The notes under the pieces are model-generated. The model made no database searches, was not told where the DNA came from, and saw only the letters and a list, made by a program, of their open reading frames with translations. DNA of 41,875 nt from Actinomycetes bacterium (GTDB lineage Bacteria > Actinomycetota > Actinomycetes > Actinomycetales > Microbacteriaceae). The stretch lies in assembly GCA_029777095.1 (NCBI GenBank), contig JAKOTS010000035.1, forward strand, positions 1 through 41,875. Reading direction: 5' to 3'. Shown here piece after piece: positions 28,067 to 35,705 of the stretch. A program made the translations under genes and the position numbers. Each line of letters opens with the position of its first letter. Position 1 is the first letter of the stretch.

Positions 28067-28755
28067 GCTCCGTCGGCAAGCGGCCCTCCCGCGCGGTATA
28101 CCGCCGGCGGCGTCTCGTGCTACTCGTCGGCATCGTCGTTGTCGCCGCACTCATCGTGTGGCTCTTCGTCGCGCAACCCTGGGCGGGCGCGAGTGGTGGG
28201 GCAGGGGCATCCGCTGAGAAGCCCGCCGCAAGTGACGCGCCCAGCGACGCACCTTCAGATCCGGATGCCGCAGCCACACCTCCCGCCGAAGGTGACGCCG
28301 AGGCGGAGCCCGACCCCGATGCCCCCGAGGTGACCCCCACCGGCCCCGCCGAGTGTGTTGCCGCCGATGTGCTCGTTGAAGCGGTGACCGACAAGGTGAC
28401 GTATGCGGCGGGCGAACAGCCGCAGTTGGCGATTCAGCTCACGAACCGGGGCAAGGACTGCACGCTGAACGTTGGTACGACCCAGCAAAAGCTGACGGTG
28501 ATGAGCGGCGGCGATACCTGGTGGCGTTCGACTGACTGCCAGTCCGAACCGAGCGACATGGTGGTGTTGATCGAAGCCGGGCAGACCGTGAAGAGTGGGG
28601 CACCCGTTGTGTGGGATCGGACCCGTTCGACGCCGTCCTCGTGCGACAACCCGAATCGACCGGTTGCGGCCGGTGGGGGTGCCTCGTACCATGTGAGCGT
28701 TGAGATTGGCGGCATCCCGTCGCAGTCGACGCAGCAGATATTGCTCTACGGATAG
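28063..28755 (+). CDS. Membrane-anchored hypothetical protein with Ala/Pro/Asp-rich linker
   Basis: 230 residues. An Arg-rich N-terminus is followed by one membrane helix (about 18-37), a low-complexity Ser/Ala/Pro/Asp stalk (about 42-92), and an extracytoplasmic domain with four cysteines (in AECVAADV, KDCTLNVG, TDCQSEP and SSCDNPN) and a beta-rich pattern ending QQILLYG. It resembles actinobacterial DUF4232-like or immunoglobulin-like secreted domains, but I cannot assign it. Start overlaps the argA stop. Confidence 0.7.
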   Translation: MSSVGKRPSRAVYRRRRLVLLVGIVVVAALIVWLFVAQPWAGASGGAGASAEKPAASDAPSDAPSDPDAAATPPAEGDAEAEPDPDAPEVTPTGPAECVAADVLVEAVTDKVTYAAGEQPQLAIQLTNRGKDCTLNVGTTQQKLTVMSGGDTWWRSTDCQSEPSDMVVLIEAGQTVKSGAPVVWDRTRSTPSSCDNPNRPVAAGGGASYHVSVEIGGIPSQSTQQILLYG

Positions 28756-28775
28756 CGCCCGAGCGGAGTACTTCG

Positions 28776-29408
28776 ATGAACGCAGCCAGCCCCGACGTCG
28801 CTGGTGATGCGCGGGGTGAGCGCGGTGCGATTCGGGTCGTGCCCGCGAACGAAGCGACGTGGGATGAGTTGCAGACCGTACTCACCGGCGCTGCGCATCG
28901 ATGCCAGTGCCAGCGCGTTCGGCTGGGCGATCACGACTGGTGGCACATGCCGCAGGAGGCACGTGCGTCGATTCTCGCCGCCGAAACGCAGTGCGGTGAC
29001 CCCCGCGCTGAGAGCACGATCGGGGTCGTCGCGTACCTCGGGGACGAGCCCGTGGGCTGGTGCGCGGTCGATCGTCGCGGTGTCTATGGGCGACTTCGGG
29101 GCTCGCCCGTGCCTTGGAACGGCCGCGCTGAAGACCCCGATGATCCCGATGTGTGGGCGATCGCATGCGTGATCGTGCGGCCGGGTTTTCGGCACGAAGG
29201 ACTGACGTATCCGCTCGTTGCGGGCGCCGTTGAGCATGCCCGAGCGCAGGGCGCACGCGTGATCGAGGGGTATCCGATGCTTACCGGCGGCGCGAAGATC
29301 ACGTGGGACGAATTGCACGTTGGGCCCGTCGGGCCGTTCGTCGCTGCGGGTTTCGAAGAGGTGAGCCGGCCGACGAAGCGCCGCGTGGTGATGCGCCTCG
29401 CGCTTTGA
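28776..29408 (+). CDS. GNAT family N-acetyltransferase
   Basis: A 210-residue acetyltransferase-like protein. The GNAT core includes GVVAYLGDEPVGWCAVDRR, the beta-strand IACVIVRPGFRHEGLTYPLV with the cofactor loop, and a C-terminal FVAAGFEEVSRPTKRRVVMRL. An N-terminal HRCQCQRVRLGDHDWW segment, with a Cys pair, is shared by a subgroup of these enzymes. The substrate is unknown. CGGAG lies seven bases before ATG 28776. The gap 29409-29713 follows. Confidence 0.82.
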   Translation: MNAASPDVAGDARGERGAIRVVPANEATWDELQTVLTGAAHRCQCQRVRLGDHDWWHMPQEARASILAAETQCGDPRAESTIGVVAYLGDEPVGWCAVDRRGVYGRLRGSPVPWNGRAEDPDDPDVWAIACVIVRPGFRHEGLTYPLVAGAVEHARAQGARVIEGYPMLTGGAKITWDELHVGPVGPFVAAGFEEVSRPTKRRVVMRLAL

Positions 29409-29440
29409 GAGGTGGTGAGGTGGCGCGTGGTGTGGTCGCT

Positions 29441-29558
29441 TCGGCGCCTCCGGTGCGGTGCCGTTCGTGTTCGGCCCTCCGGGCGCGGTGCCTTTCACGC
29501 TCGGCCTTCCGGTGCGGTGCCTTTCGTGTCCGACCCTCCGGTGCGGTGTCTTTCGCTC
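29441..29558. repeat. Four imperfect tandem repeats of about 30 bases
   Basis: Units at 29441-29470, 29471-29500, 29501-29529 and 29530-29558 share CCTCCGGTGCGGTG and CTTTCGTGT-like segments. They run directly into element D. No convincing gene is visible; the open frames across them look like chance GC-rich frames. Confidence 0.8.
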
Positions 29559-29615
29559 CCCCGTCGCGTTTTGTCGCTTTTGGGCGCGATACCGACAATT
29601 TGCGACTGCGGAGCG
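29554..29615. repeat. Intergenic palindromic element, copy D (diverged)
   Basis: Arms 29554-29576 and 29593-29615 pair at 18 of 23 positions around a 16-base loop. The right arm reads CGACAATTTGCGACTG, matching the family found near 23250, 23384 and 27304. Confidence 0.75.
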
Positions 29616-29636
29616 ATCAGGGGGGGCGATCAGCGC

Positions 29637-29664
29637 GCGGGGCGCGGGGCGCGGGGCGCGGGGC
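29637..29664. repeat. GCGGGGC tandem repeat
   Basis: Four exact copies of the 7-base unit GCGGGGC, continuing into GGGC-rich sequence to about 29700. It follows element D in the same way the GCGGGGTT array follows element C. Confidence 0.85.
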
Positions 29665-29701
29665 GGGCGGGCGGCGGCCCGGGCGGGGAGAGGCGGGCGG
29701 A

Positions 29702-29707
29702 TAGGCT
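29702..29707 (+). promoter_or_regulatory. -10 element of the 29714 gene (leaderless type)
   Basis: TAGGCT ends six bases before ATG 29714. The six-base gap reads GGAGGC, so a ribosome site is also present but very close to the start. Confidence 0.55.
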
Positions 29708-29713
29708 GGAGGC

Positions 29714-30133
29714 ATGGCTGGAGCATCCAAGGGAAAAAAGCGCAAAGCGTCCAAAGCGCCGCTCGAGTTTCGCTCGCAGGTGCTGGCTGACGCGCTCGAA
29801 CGGCAAGACATGGCCGCGGTCGCCTTCGCGCTGCGCAACGGCCCCACGGTTGTGCCGCTGATCAAGCCGGGTCCGCGCGATAGCCCCCTCGACGGCGGCG
29901 AGGTGTGGACGTACAAGGATGCCGCAACCGGCGACGTCGCCCTGTTGCTCTTCAGCGACGCGGCCAACAAGCCCGACAACCTGCCACCCGCCGTTGGTCT
30001 TCACAGCCCGTACTGGCTGCTCAGCTTCCTGAAGCGCTACGAAGACGAGATCACGACCGTCTTTCTCGACATCGCCGGGCCGCACCCGATGCAGGCATCG
30101 CCGAGCGAACTCCTCGCCGCACTCGAAGCGTAA
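29714..30133 (+). CDS. Hypothetical protein, possibly SseB-like
   Basis: A 139-residue soluble protein with a Lys-rich N-terminus (AGASKGKKRKASKAP). Segments such as EVWTYKDAATGDVALLLFSDAANKP and GLHSPYWLLSFLKRYEDEITTVFLDIAGPHPM suggest an SseB N-terminal-like fold, but the match is weak and from memory. It converges on radA. The 69 bases between them are C-rich, with no clear terminator. Confidence 0.65.
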   Translation: MAGASKGKKRKASKAPLEFRSQVLADALERQDMAAVAFALRNGPTVVPLIKPGPRDSPLDGGEVWTYKDAATGDVALLLFSDAANKPDNLPPAVGLHSPYWLLSFLKRYEDEITTVFLDIAGPHPMQASPSELLAALEA

Positions 30134-30202
30134 CCGCAGCACGCCGCAGCGCGCCGCCCGCCGCAGCACACCACGCGCCCCGCGGCCCGCGGCCCGCCGC
30201 CC

Positions 30203-31582
30203 CTAGAACTCCGGAATATCGCGGAGCTTCGCGTGCCCCACGGCACGCGCGGCCAGCGCCTTGACCTGCTTGATCGCGGGGTCGAGGGTGCCGGCTTCGG
30301 CGTCGACGATCGTCTTGTAGCCGAGCCGCGTGGCCTCGCCCCGGCGCTGGGCGGCCATGGTCACCGGGCGGATCTCGCCGGCGAGGCTGAGCTCGCCCAC
30401 CGCCGCGACCTCATGCGGCACCGCGAAATCGTGCAGCGCGCTCGCGACGGCGATCGCGATCGCGAGGTCGGCGGCGGGCTCGGCAAGGCGCACCCCACCG
30501 ACCGTCGACACGTAGACGTCTTTATCGCTGAGCTTCACCCCGGCACGGCGTTCGAGAATCGCCAGGATCATCGCGACGCGCGACGCCTCGACACCGTTCG
30601 TCACGCGGCGCGGGTTGGGTGCCGAGGTCACGTTGACGAGGGCCTGCACCTCGACGGGCATGGCGCGCCGGCCCTCGAGCGCGATCGTCACGCACGTGCC
30701 CGCAACCGCGGCGCCGCGGCTGAGGAACAGCCCGCTCGGGTCGGGCACCTCGGCGATGCCGTCGCCGGTCATTTCGAAGCATCCAACTTCGTCGGTCGGG
30801 CCGAAACGATTCTTCAGCGAGCGAATGAAGCGAAGCGAGGTTTGCCGGTCGCCCTCGAAATGGCAGACCACGTCAACCAGGTGCTCGAGCAGGCGCGGGC
30901 CCGCGATCGAGCCGTCTTTGGTGACATGGCCGACGATGAGCACCGGCAGATCGCGCTCTTTTGCGATGCGGATGAGCGTGGCCGCGACCTCGCGGACCTG
31001 GCTAGGGTGCCCGGCCATGCCGTCGCTCAATGACGACGAGACCGTCTGCACCGAGTCGACGATGAGGAGCTCGGGCTCGACCTGGTCGACATGGCCGATG
31101 ATCGTTGCGAGGTCGGTCTCGCTTGCCAGGTAGAGCTCGTCGTGCAGCGCGCCCGTGCGCTCGGCACGCAGGCGCACCTGCCCGGGGGACTCTTCGGCGC
31201 TGACGTAGAGCACGCGGCGACCGCTCTGCGCGGCCTTCGCGGCAACCTCGAGCAGGAGCGTGGACTTGCCGACGCCGGGCTCGCCGCTGAGGAGGATCGC
31301 CGCGCCGGGCACGATGCCGCCGCCGAGGACGCGGTCGAACTCGCCCATGCCGCTCGGGCGGCGCGGGGCGTCGGCCGTGCTGAGCGCGGTGATCGGTTTG
31401 GCCGCGCGATCGTTGGCCGGCGCAACGGGCGTAAAGCCGCGAAGCACTCCGGTCTGCGTGGCCACCTCAACGACCGTGCCCCACTGCTGGCATTCACCGC
31501 AGCGCCCGGCCCACTTGATCGCCGTCCACCCGCACTCGGTGCATTTGTAGGGCGGTGCTTTGGTGGTCTTGCGAGTCGACAT
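30203..31582 (-). CDS. radA: DNA repair protein RadA
   Basis: A 459-residue RecA-like ATPase and branch-migration helicase used in recombinational repair. The N-terminal zinc finger has CTECGWTAIKWAGRCGEC, followed by Walker A GEPGVGKST, the RadA-specific LKNRFG motif, and a C-terminal Lon-protease-like domain around VYVSTVGGVRLAEPAADLAIA. The length is standard. ATG 31582 has no ribosome site, and TAGCCT on the minus strand (31594-31589) ends six bases upstream, fitting leaderless translation. Confidence 0.96.
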   Translation of the reverse strand: MSTRKTTKAPPYKCTECGWTAIKWAGRCGECQQWGTVVEVATQTGVLRGFTPVAPANDRAAKPITALSTADAPRRPSGMGEFDRVLGGGIVPGAAILLSGEPGVGKSTLLLEVAAKAAQSGRRVLYVSAEESPGQVRLRAERTGALHDELYLASETDLATIIGHVDQVEPELLIVDSVQTVSSSLSDGMAGHPSQVREVAATLIRIAKERDLPVLIVGHVTKDGSIAGPRLLEHLVDVVCHFEGDRQTSLRFIRSLKNRFGPTDEVGCFEMTGDGIAEVPDPSGLFLSRGAAVAGTCVTIALEGRRAMPVEVQALVNVTSAPNPRRVTNGVEASRVAMILAILERRAGVKLSDKDVYVSTVGGVRLAEPAADLAIAIAVASALHDFAVPHEVAAVGELSLAGEIRPVTMAAQRRGEATRLGYKTIVDAEAGTLDPAIKQVKALAARAVGHAKLRDIPEF

Positions 31583-31588
31583 GTTCCC

Positions 31589-31594
31589 AGGCTA
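31589..31594 (-). promoter_or_regulatory. -10 element of radA (leaderless type)
   Basis: On the minus strand TAGCCT is separated from the radA ATG by exactly six bases. No clear -35. Confidence 0.6.
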
Positions 31595-31645
31595 GTTGGC
31601 GCCTCTGACATCGGCGTTCGCCGCGCGAATCATGCCACGCGCGAC

Positions 31646-32440
31646 TCACGCCACGGGCGTGTAGGCAACAATCTGCACGCCCGGCGCATCCGAGGGCCGA
31701 AGCTGGTGGTGCTCATACCGAACGAGCCCCGCATCGGGATGATGGAACACCCGTTCGCGCGTCGTGAACCCTCGCACATCGTGGCGGTCCCAGCCCGCCC
31801 GAAACTCGGGGCTGTCGTCGCGTAGCCGCTCGACGAACGAACGCACCTCGGGGTCGGAGAGGCGGGCCGCGGCCTCGGAGCGAAACTCGCCGAGGAAGCG
31901 GCGGCTCGTCTCGGGCCAGTCGGCAAGCAGGGTGCGCACGGCGGGGTCGGTGAACACCAGCCGCAACAAGTTGCGCTCGTCGACGGGAGTGCGGGCGACG
32001 TTGGGGTAGAGCTGTTCGTAGGCCGCGTTCCATCCGGCGATCCGCCAGTTGGGCGTCAGCGCGAAGGCGGGGTTCTCGCCGAGGGCATCGAGCAGGTGCT
32101 GCACGTGGGCGGGCAGCACATCGGTGACGGGGGCATCGAGGTTGGCACCCGGGGCGAGTCCGGCGAGCGAGCGGACGTACCGCCGGCCCGCGTCGTCGAG
32201 TCCAAGCACGCGGGCGATGGCATCGATCACCTGCTGCGAGGGGTTGATGTTGCGCCCCTGCTCGAGCCACGTGTACCAGGTGACGCTGACGCCCGACAGG
32301 TATGACACCTCTTCTCGGCGTAGGCCGAGTGTGCGGCCGCGGCCCACCGGCGGCAAGCCGTGGTCGCTGCGCACGACCTGCTCGCGCCGCGCGCGCAGAA
32401 ACGCGCCGAGTTCCTCGCGGCGACCGGCTGGCTGGTTCAT
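31646..32440 (-). CDS. XRE regulator with MmyB-like ligand-binding domain
   Basis: 264 residues. An N-terminal helix-turn-helix (LRREEVSYLSGVSVTWYTWLEQGR, about 38-62) is joined to a MmyB-like domain (PF17765 type) with WRIAGWNAAYEQLYP, NLLRLVFTDPAVRTL and a C-terminal FHHPDAGLVRYEHHQLRPSD. Such regulators often control a divergent oxidoreductase or metabolic gene and may bind a lipid-like ligand. The divergent neighbour is ilvD, 76 bases away. ATG 32440 lies six bases after TAGTCT, and a perfect palindrome overlaps this -10, which suggests autoregulation. Confidence 0.92.
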   Translation of the reverse strand: MNQPAGRREELGAFLRARREQVVRSDHGLPPVGRGRTLGLRREEVSYLSGVSVTWYTWLEQGRNINPSQQVIDAIARVLGLDDAGRRYVRSLAGLAPGANLDAPVTDVLPAHVQHLLDALGENPAFALTPNWRIAGWNAAYEQLYPNVARTPVDERNLLRLVFTDPAVRTLLADWPETSRRFLGEFRSEAAARLSDPEVRSFVERLRDDSPEFRAGWDRHDVRGFTTRERVFHHPDAGLVRYEHHQLRPSDAPGVQIVAYTPVA

Positions 32441-32446
32441 GCTCCA

Positions 32447-32468
32447 AGACTAGTAGTGCCACTACTAG
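32447..32468 (-). promoter_or_regulatory. Operator palindrome over the regulator's -10
   Basis: CTAGTAGT-GCC-ACTACTAG (32450-32468) is a perfect 8-3-8 inverted repeat. TAGTCT on the minus strand (32452-32447) overlaps its edge and ends six bases before the regulator ATG. Confidence 0.7.
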
Positions 32469-32481
32469 GAGTGACACAGAC

Positions 32482-32510
32482 TTGCTGTTGCGGCATCCAC
32501 CCACGATTGT
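32482..32510 (+). promoter_or_regulatory. Possible leaderless promoter of ilvD
   Basis: TTGCTG (32482-32487), a 17-base spacer, then GATTGT (32505-32510), which ends six bases before ATG 32517. The -10 is imperfect. Confidence 0.45.
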
Positions 32511-32516
32511 TGAAGA

Positions 32517-34418
32517 ATGGCAATTCCTATGCGTTCTCGTACAGTCACTCATGGTCGCAACATGGCGGGAGCCCGCGCGCTGCTGATGGCCGCCGGCGTC
32601 GACAAGTCTGACTTTGGCAAGCCGATCATCGCGGTGGCAAACAGCTTCACCGAGTTCGTGCCCGGCCACACGCACCTTCAGCCGGTTGGACGCATTGTTT
32701 CTGAGGCGATTACGGCGGCCGGTGGCATCCCGCGCGAATTCAACACGATCGCGGTAGATGACGGTATTGCCATGGGCCACGCCGGCATGCTCTACTCGCT
32801 GCCCTCGCGCGAGCTGATCGCCGACTCGGTCGAGTACATGGTGGAGGCGCACTGCGCCGATGCGCTCATCTGCATCTCGAACTGCGACAAGATCACGCCC
32901 GGCATGCTGATGGCCGCGCTGCGCCTGAACATCCCGACCGTGTTTGTGTCGGGTGGACCGATGGAGTCTGGCCGCGCGACCCTGGTCGACGGCACCGTAC
33001 GCACACTTGACCTCGTCGACGCGATCTCGGAGGCCGTCAACGATGCCGTCTCTGACGTCGACATGAAGCGCATCGAAGAGGCCGCCTGCCCCACGTGCGG
33101 TTCGTGCTCGGGCATGTTCACCGCCAACTCGATGAACTGCCTCACCGAGGCGATCGGCCTCTCGCTGCCCGGCAACGGCTCGACCCTCGCGACCCACACC
33201 GCGCGCGACGCGCTCTACAGGAACGCCGGCAAGCTCGTCGTCGACATCGCCAAGCGGTACTACGACGACGAAGACGCATCGGTCTTGCCCCGCAACGTTG
33301 TCACGCCTGCCGCATTCGGCAACGCAATGGCCCTCGACATCGCCATGGGCGGTTCGACGAACACGATCCTCCACCTGCTGGCCGCGGCCCACGAGGCTGG
33401 CGTCGACTTCGGTCTCGACGACATCGATGAGGTTTCGCGCCGCGTTCCTTGCCTCTCGAAGGTCGCGCCGAACATCGCCGGCGACCGCACCTATTACATG
33501 GAGGATGTGCACCGTGCCGGTGGCATCCCCGCGATCCTCGGCGCGCTCCGCCGCGGCGGCCTCCTCGACGAGAACGTCAACACCATCCACTCGGCATCGA
33601 TGAGCGAGTGGCTCGATGACTGGGACATTCGCTCGGGCAAGACCACCGAAGAGGCCCTCGACCTGTGGCACGCCGCGCCCGGTGGCAAGCGCACCTCGGT
33701 CGGCGGTTCGCAGTCGGAGCGCTGGCTGGCCCTCGACGATGACGCCGAGGGTGGCTGCATCCGCGACGTCGAGCACGCCTACACGAAGGATGGCGGCCTC
33801 GCCGTGCTGCGCGGCAACATCGCCGTCGACGGCGCCGTGGTCAAGACCGCCGGCGTTGATCCCTCGATCTTCATCTTCTCGGGCCCTGCGGTGGTCTGCG
33901 AGTCGCAGGACGAGGCCGTCTCGAAGATTCTGAACAAGCAGGTTGTTGAGGGCGACGTCGTGGTCATCCGCTACGAGGGCCCCAAGGGCGGGCCGGGCAT
34001 GCAAGAAATGCTGTACCCGACCTCGTTCCTCAAGGGTCGCGGCCTCGGCAAGAAGTGCGCGCTCATCACCGATGGCCGCTTCTCGGGCGGCACCTCGGGT
34101 CTGTCGATCGGGCACGTGTCGCCCGAAGCGGCATCCGGTGGACTGATCGCGCTCGTCGAAGACGGCGACATCATCTCGATCGACATCACCACGCGAGCAA
34201 TGAACCTTGAGGTCGCTGACGACGTGCTCGAGACGCGCCGTCAGGCGCTCATGGATGCCGGTGGCTACCGCCCGCGCGACCGTCAGCGTGTTGTCTCGCC
34301 GGCGCTTCGTGCATACGCCGTCATGGCCCAGTCTGCCGACAAGGGTGCCGTGCGCGATGTCAGTGTTGTGGAGCGCGCCATGAAGAGCATCGACGAGCGT
34401 GAGGCTGCCCGCGTTTAG
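32517..34418 (+). CDS. ilvD: Dihydroxy-acid dehydratase
   Basis: A 633-residue iron-sulfur enzyme of valine, leucine and isoleucine (and CoA precursor) synthesis; it dehydrates dihydroxy-isovalerate and dihydroxy-methylvalerate. The start [17 protein letters not shown], the cysteine-containing NCDKITPGM and [18 protein letters not shown] (cluster ligands), and [16 protein letters not shown] are intact. The length matches the longer E. coli-like type. It is alone on this strand, without ilvBNC neighbours. Its stop overlaps the convergent ldh stop by four bases. Confidence 0.96.
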   Translation: MAIPMRSRTVTHGRNMAGARALLMAAGVDKSDFGKPIIAVANSFTEFVPGHTHLQPVGRIVSEAITAAGGIPREFNTIAVDDGIAMGHAGMLYSLPSRELIADSVEYMVEAHCADALICISNCDKITPGMLMAALRLNIPTVFVSGGPMESGRATLVDGTVRTLDLVDAISEAVNDAVSDVDMKRIEEAACPTCGSCSGMFTANSMNCLTEAIGLSLPGNGSTLATHTARDALYRNAGKLVVDIAKRYYDDEDASVLPRNVVTPAAFGNAMALDIAMGGSTNTILHLLAAAHEAGVDFGLDDIDEVSRRVPCLSKVAPNIAGDRTYYMEDVHRAGGIPAILGALRRGGLLDENVNTIHSASMSEWLDDWDIRSGKTTEEALDLWHAAPGGKRTSVGGSQSERWLALDDDAEGGCIRDVEHAYTKDGGLAVLRGNIAVDGAVVKTAGVDPSIFIFSGPAVVCESQDEAVSKILNKQVVEGDVVVIRYEGPKGGPGMQEMLYPTSFLKGRGLGKKCALITDGRFSGGTSGLSIGHVSPEAASGGLIALVEDGDIISIDITTRAMNLEVADDVLETRRQALMDAGGYRPRDRQRVVSPALRAYAVMAQSADKGAVRDVSVVERAMKSIDEREAARV

Positions 34419-35368
34419 AGCCCCAGGGTCGCGAGCGAGGCGCGGAGGGCGTCGGCCGATGCGATGAGCTTGTTTGACTCGTCGGCCGACAGCGGCGTGC
34501 CGTGCACCGGGGTGGCCCCGTGGGCGCCCACGATGCTCGGCATCGAGAGGGCGATCCCGTCGACGCCATACTCGCCGCCGAGCACCGTGCTCACGGGCAG
34601 CACCGCGTGCTCGTCGCGCAGAATCGCCTCGGCGATGCGTGCGCCCGACAGGCCGATCGCATAGTTCGTCGCGCCCTTGCCGGCGATGACCTTGTAGGCG
34701 GCGTTCTTCACGTCATCGGCGATGTGGTCGAGCTCATGCGGCTCGAAGCGGTGCGAACCGGGGCCCTGCCAGTCGAGGATCGGCACCGAGCCGATTGTGG
34801 CGGTTGACCACAAAGCGAACTCGGTGTCGCCGTGTTCGCCCACGATCGAGGCGTGCACGCTCGACGTCGCGACCCCGGCGCGCTTGGCGAGCAACCAGCG
34901 CAGGCGGCTCGTGTCGAGCACGGTGCCCGACGACATGATGCGGGTGCTCGGCAGCCCGGTGATCTGTTGCGCGGCCACCGTGAGCACATCGCACGGGTTG
35001 GTCACGAGCACGTAGACCGCGTTCGGGGCGTGCTCGAGAAGCGCGGGCAGCATGCCCTCGAGAATGCGCACGTTCGTGCCTGCCAACTCGAGCCGCGTTT
35101 GTCCTGGCCGCTGTTTCGCTCCCGCGGTGATGACCACGACGTTCGCATCTTGCACCACCGAGATGTCGTCGCCCCCGACAATGTCGCTCGAGCCGGTGAA
35201 CTGGGTGCCGTGTGCGAGGTCTAAGACTTCGGCATCCACCTTCTCTTTCGCAATGTCGTAGAGCGCGACGTGCCGCGCAGAGCCGCGAATCAGGGCGGCG
35301 TAGGCCAGGCTCGTGCCCACACTGCCGGCGCCGATGACCGCAAGTTTGGAGTTCTCGATGGCACTCAT
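34415..35368 (-). CDS. ldh: L-lactate dehydrogenase
   Basis: A 317-residue NAD-dependent enzyme interconverting pyruvate and lactate. The nucleotide-binding loop [14 protein letters not shown], the VTNPCDVLT segment and the active-site [11 protein letters not shown] are present, as expected for LDH rather than malate dehydrogenase. I start it at ATG 35368 ([12 protein letters not shown]); the 30-residue upstream extension is non-coding-like. CAAACT on the minus strand ends six bases before that ATG and may be a weak leaderless -10. No allosteric features can be judged from sequence alone. Confidence 0.93.
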   Translation of the reverse strand: MSAIENSKLAVIGAGSVGTSLAYAALIRGSARHVALYDIAKEKVDAEVLDLAHGTQFTGSSDIVGGDDISVVQDANVVVITAGAKQRPGQTRLELAGTNVRILEGMLPALLEHAPNAVYVLVTNPCDVLTVAAQQITGLPSTRIMSSGTVLDTSRLRWLLAKRAGVATSSVHASIVGEHGDTEFALWSTATIGSVPILDWQGPGSHRFEPHELDHIADDVKNAAYKVIAGKGATNYAIGLSGARIAEAILRDEHAVLPVSTVLGGEYGVDGIALSMPSIVGAHGATPVHGTPLSADESNKLIASADALRASLATLGL

Positions 35369-35466
35369 GGCGCCAGTTTGCCAGGGGGAGTGGGCGCTTG
35401 GCGAGGGGGTGCGCTGTCGCGAGCGAAGGTGCATTTCGGATGCCGCGACCCGCCGCAACGCGCCGA

Positions 35467-35496
35467 TTGGCGCGCATCCGCTGATTCACGTAAACT
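35467..35496 (+). promoter_or_regulatory. Promoter of tRNA-Ser
   Basis: TTGGCG (35467-35472), an 18-base spacer, and TAAACT (35491-35496), ending seven bases before the tRNA. Confidence 0.65.
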
Positions 35497-35503
35497 CATC
35501 CGC

Positions 35504-35593
35504 GGTGACGTGTCCGAGCGGCCGAAGGTGCAACACTCGAAATGTTGTGTAGGTTCACCCCTACCGTGGGTTCAAATCCCACCGTCACCGCCA
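35504..35593 (+). tRNA. tRNA-Ser (CGA)
   Basis: The acceptor arm 35504-35510 pairs with 35583-35589; the discriminator is G and CCA is encoded (35591-35593). The anticodon loop CTCGAAA gives CGA. A long variable arm, as in all tRNA-Ser, lies before the T-arm GGTTCAAATCC. It marks the start of the accessory-looking region, but I see no second copy of its 3' end in the window. Confidence 0.96.
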
Positions 35594-35596
35594 CCG

Positions 35597-35643
35597 AAAA
35601 CCCCCGCAGGTCCCTTGGAAACATTGGGATTGCGGGGGTTTTT
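35597..35643 (+). terminator. Rho-independent terminator of tRNA-Ser
   Basis: A stem of 12 bases (35597-35608 with 35631-35642), continued by TCCC/GGGA inside, followed by a five-base T-run. Confidence 0.93.
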
Positions 35644-35693
35644 GCTTTGTCCGTTTTGGCGGCGTTACCAACACTTAGGCATATAACTGTTAG

Positions 35694-35699
35694 TAAGAT
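35694..35699 (+). promoter_or_regulatory. -10 element of the fic gene (leaderless type)
   Basis: TAAGAT ends exactly six bases before ATG 35706; the upstream sequence is AT-rich compared with the rest of the window. Confidence 0.6.
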
Positions 35700-35705
35700 G
35701 ATGTG

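Noticed and set aside
29412..29861. Plus-strand open frames over the repeats at 29441-29664
   Set aside because: The encoded repeats of Arg/Pro/Ser/Gly follow the DNA repeats in every frame; there is no start signal, and they overlap the better-supported gene at 29714.
31713..34115. An 800-codon minus-strand frame across ilvD and the regulator
   Set aside because: It is a shadow of ilvD and of the MmyB regulator read in a wrong frame.
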